Of a stretch of DNA of 6,751 nt, positions 5,892 through 6,751 are shown in pieces; position 1 is the first letter of the stretch; each line of letters begins with the position of its first letter. Origin of the DNA: an uncultured Clostridia bacterium (GTDB taxonomy: Bacteria > Bacillota > Clostridia > Christensenellales > CAG-138); the NCBI GenBank assembly GCA_937894955.1, contig CALAXO010000203.1, positions 1 through 6,751 of the forward strand. Reading direction: 5' to 3'. The notes beneath the pieces were generated by a model. The model was given only the letters and a program-made list of their open reading frames with translations, did not search any database and was not told the origin of the DNA. A program made the translations under genes and the position numbers.

Positions 5892-6729
5892 TCAGCTTCT
5901 CCGCCGCTGTTAGCGTGTTTGCAACAAGAATTGTGCGTGTCACAGGGCCTACTCCGCCGGGGACCGGGGAAATATAGCCTGCAACAGGTTCAGCAGAAGC
6001 AAAATCAACATCTCCGACAGTTTTTCCTTCAACACGGTTTATGCCTGCATCTATCACAATTGCGCCGGGTTTAATCATATCACCCGTCACAAGCCCGGGA
6101 ACGCCGACTGCGGCAACAAGAATATCCGCATTACGGGTATGCTCCTTCAGGTTTGATGTTTTTGAATGGCAAATTGTTACGGTTGCACTCTCGCCGAGCA
6201 AAAGCATCGCAGCCGGGCGGCCTACAACATTGCTGCGTCCGATAACGACCGCATTCTTTCCGCTGATTTTAACCCCTGTGCTTTTGATAAGCTGCATAAT
6301 GCTGCTCGGCGTGCAGGGCGCAAATGCCGGCCTTCCTGAAACAAGACTGCCGACATTCAGAAGGTGGAAGCCGTCAACATCCTTGTGCATCGAAATATGT
6401 GAAATGACTTCATCGGAATTCATGTGTTTCGGAAGCGGCATCTGAAGCAGAATACCATGAACGTTTTTATCGGCATTGAGCGACTCAATCAAGTCAACCA
6501 GTTCCGCTTGCTCCGTTTCCGCAGGGAGCGCATGAACACAACTCTCCATTCCGACAGCAGCACAATCTTTAGCTCTGCTGTTAACATATTGCTGTGATGC
6601 AGGATCGCTGCCGACAATTATAACATCAAGCCTGGGCTTAATTCCTTTTTCAAGCAGCCGATTTGTTCGAGCGATGCATTCCGCTCTGAGTTCAGCCGCA
6701 ATCTTTTTTCCGTCAATGATTATTGCCAT
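5878..6729 (-). CDS. folD: FolD: methylene-THF dehydrogenase / methenyl-THF cyclohydrolase, with Arg at the YxxxK lysine
   Basis: The 283-residue protein (E. coli FolD has 288) belongs to the family that oxidises 5,10-methylene-THF with NADP and hydrolyses the methenyl product to 10-formyl-THF in the cytosol. The catalytic N-terminal domain shows DPASQQYV (42-49), LLQMPLP (94-100, with Q96) and KDVDGFH (116-122, with D119). The Rossmann part has VVIGRSNVVGRP (161-172), and PVPGGVGPVT (255-264) closes the fold. These match the family except for one key position: YxxxK reads YVNSR (48-52), so the lysine used for cyclohydrolase activity (E. coli K54, human K56) is R52. K54 here aligns with the lysine two residues further on in E. 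coli, with no gap, so it is not the same residue. Dehydrogenase function is likely; cyclohydrolase function is uncertain. It is the first gene of the visible cluster and overlaps xseA. Confidence 0.96.
   Translation of the reverse strand: MAIIIDGKKIAAELRAECIARTNRLLEKGIKPRLDVIIVGSDPASQQYVNSRAKDCAAVGMESCVHALPAETEQAELVDLIESLNADKNVHGILLQMPLPKHMNSDEVISHISMHKDVDGFHLLNVGSLVSGRPAFAPCTPSSIMQLIKSTGVKISGKNAVVIGRSNVVGRPAAMLLLGESATVTICHSKTSNLKEHTRNADILVAAVGVPGLVTGDMIKPGAIVIDAGINRVEGKTVGDVDFASAEPVAGYISPVPGGVGPVTRTILVANTLTAAEKLNGLD
5899..5902 (-). promoter_or_regulatory. Ribosome binding site of xseA inside folD
   Basis: GGAG at 5902..5899 lies in the last codons of folD, 7 nt before ATG 5891..5889. It supports the upstream start of xseA, which overlaps the folD stop, over the ATG at codon 13. 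Confidence 0.75.
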
Positions 6730-6742
6730 TGTTGTGTTGTTT

Positions 6743-6747
6743 CCTCC
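6743..6747 (-). promoter_or_regulatory. Ribosome binding site of folD with long spacing
   Basis: GGAGG at 6747..6743 is the only SD candidate upstream of folD. It is 13 nt from ATG 6729..6727, against 7 nt at most other genes here. The spacer is A/C-rich, with no alternative ATG, GTG or TTG at the usual distance. Confidence 0.65.
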
Positions 6748-6751
6748 GCGA

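Overview
The window is a compact run of seven genes, all on the minus strand, with no mobile element, CRISPR array, tRNA or rRNA visible. Read in the direction of transcription (right to left) the order is folD, xseA, xseB, ispA, dxs, tlyA and the first 147 codons of nadK, which leaves the window at its left edge. The genes overlap or lie close together: folD and xseA overlap by 14 nt, and the gaps are 12 nt (xseA-xseB), 2 nt (ispA-dxs), 63 nt (dxs-tlyA) and 37 nt (tlyA-nadK). Only the xseB-ispA gap is larger, about 175 nt. I see no convincing terminator on the coding strand, so one polycistronic transcript is the simplest reading.

This gene order is a housekeeping block known from Bacillota. 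In Bacillus the block runs folD-xseA-xseB-ispA-dxs-tlyA and continues to argR and recN. nadK directly after tlyA is typical of Clostridia. Strong Shine-Dalgarno sites, balanced to slightly AT-leaning composition by eye and this order suggest a member of class Clostridia, possibly of the Oscillospirales/Ruminococcaceae type. The family assignment is inference and was not computed. By synteny, nusB or a similar gene would be expected upstream of folD, and argR then recN after nadK.

The genes serve several pathways. Dxs makes DXP, the first intermediate of the MEP isoprenoid pathway (also used for thiamine and sometimes PLP), and IspA condenses C5 units to a C15 (or C20) diphosphate that feeds undecaprenyl carrier and quinones. 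FolD works in folate one-carbon metabolism with NADP(H), and NadK supplies NADP. XseA and XseB are the two subunits of exonuclease VII. TlyA is a 2'-O-methyltransferase that acts on rRNA.

I found no new system. The observation most worth a second look is in FolD: the lysine of the YxxxK active-site motif, needed for the cyclohydrolase step in characterised enzymes, is arginine here (R52). Smaller points are a TTG start for tlyA, a probable ispA start well inside the longest open frame, two small open frames that tile the xseB-ispA gap, two adjacent perfect inverted repeats inside dxs, a palindrome in the variable N-terminus of xseB, and an unusually long SD-to-ATG spacing for folD.
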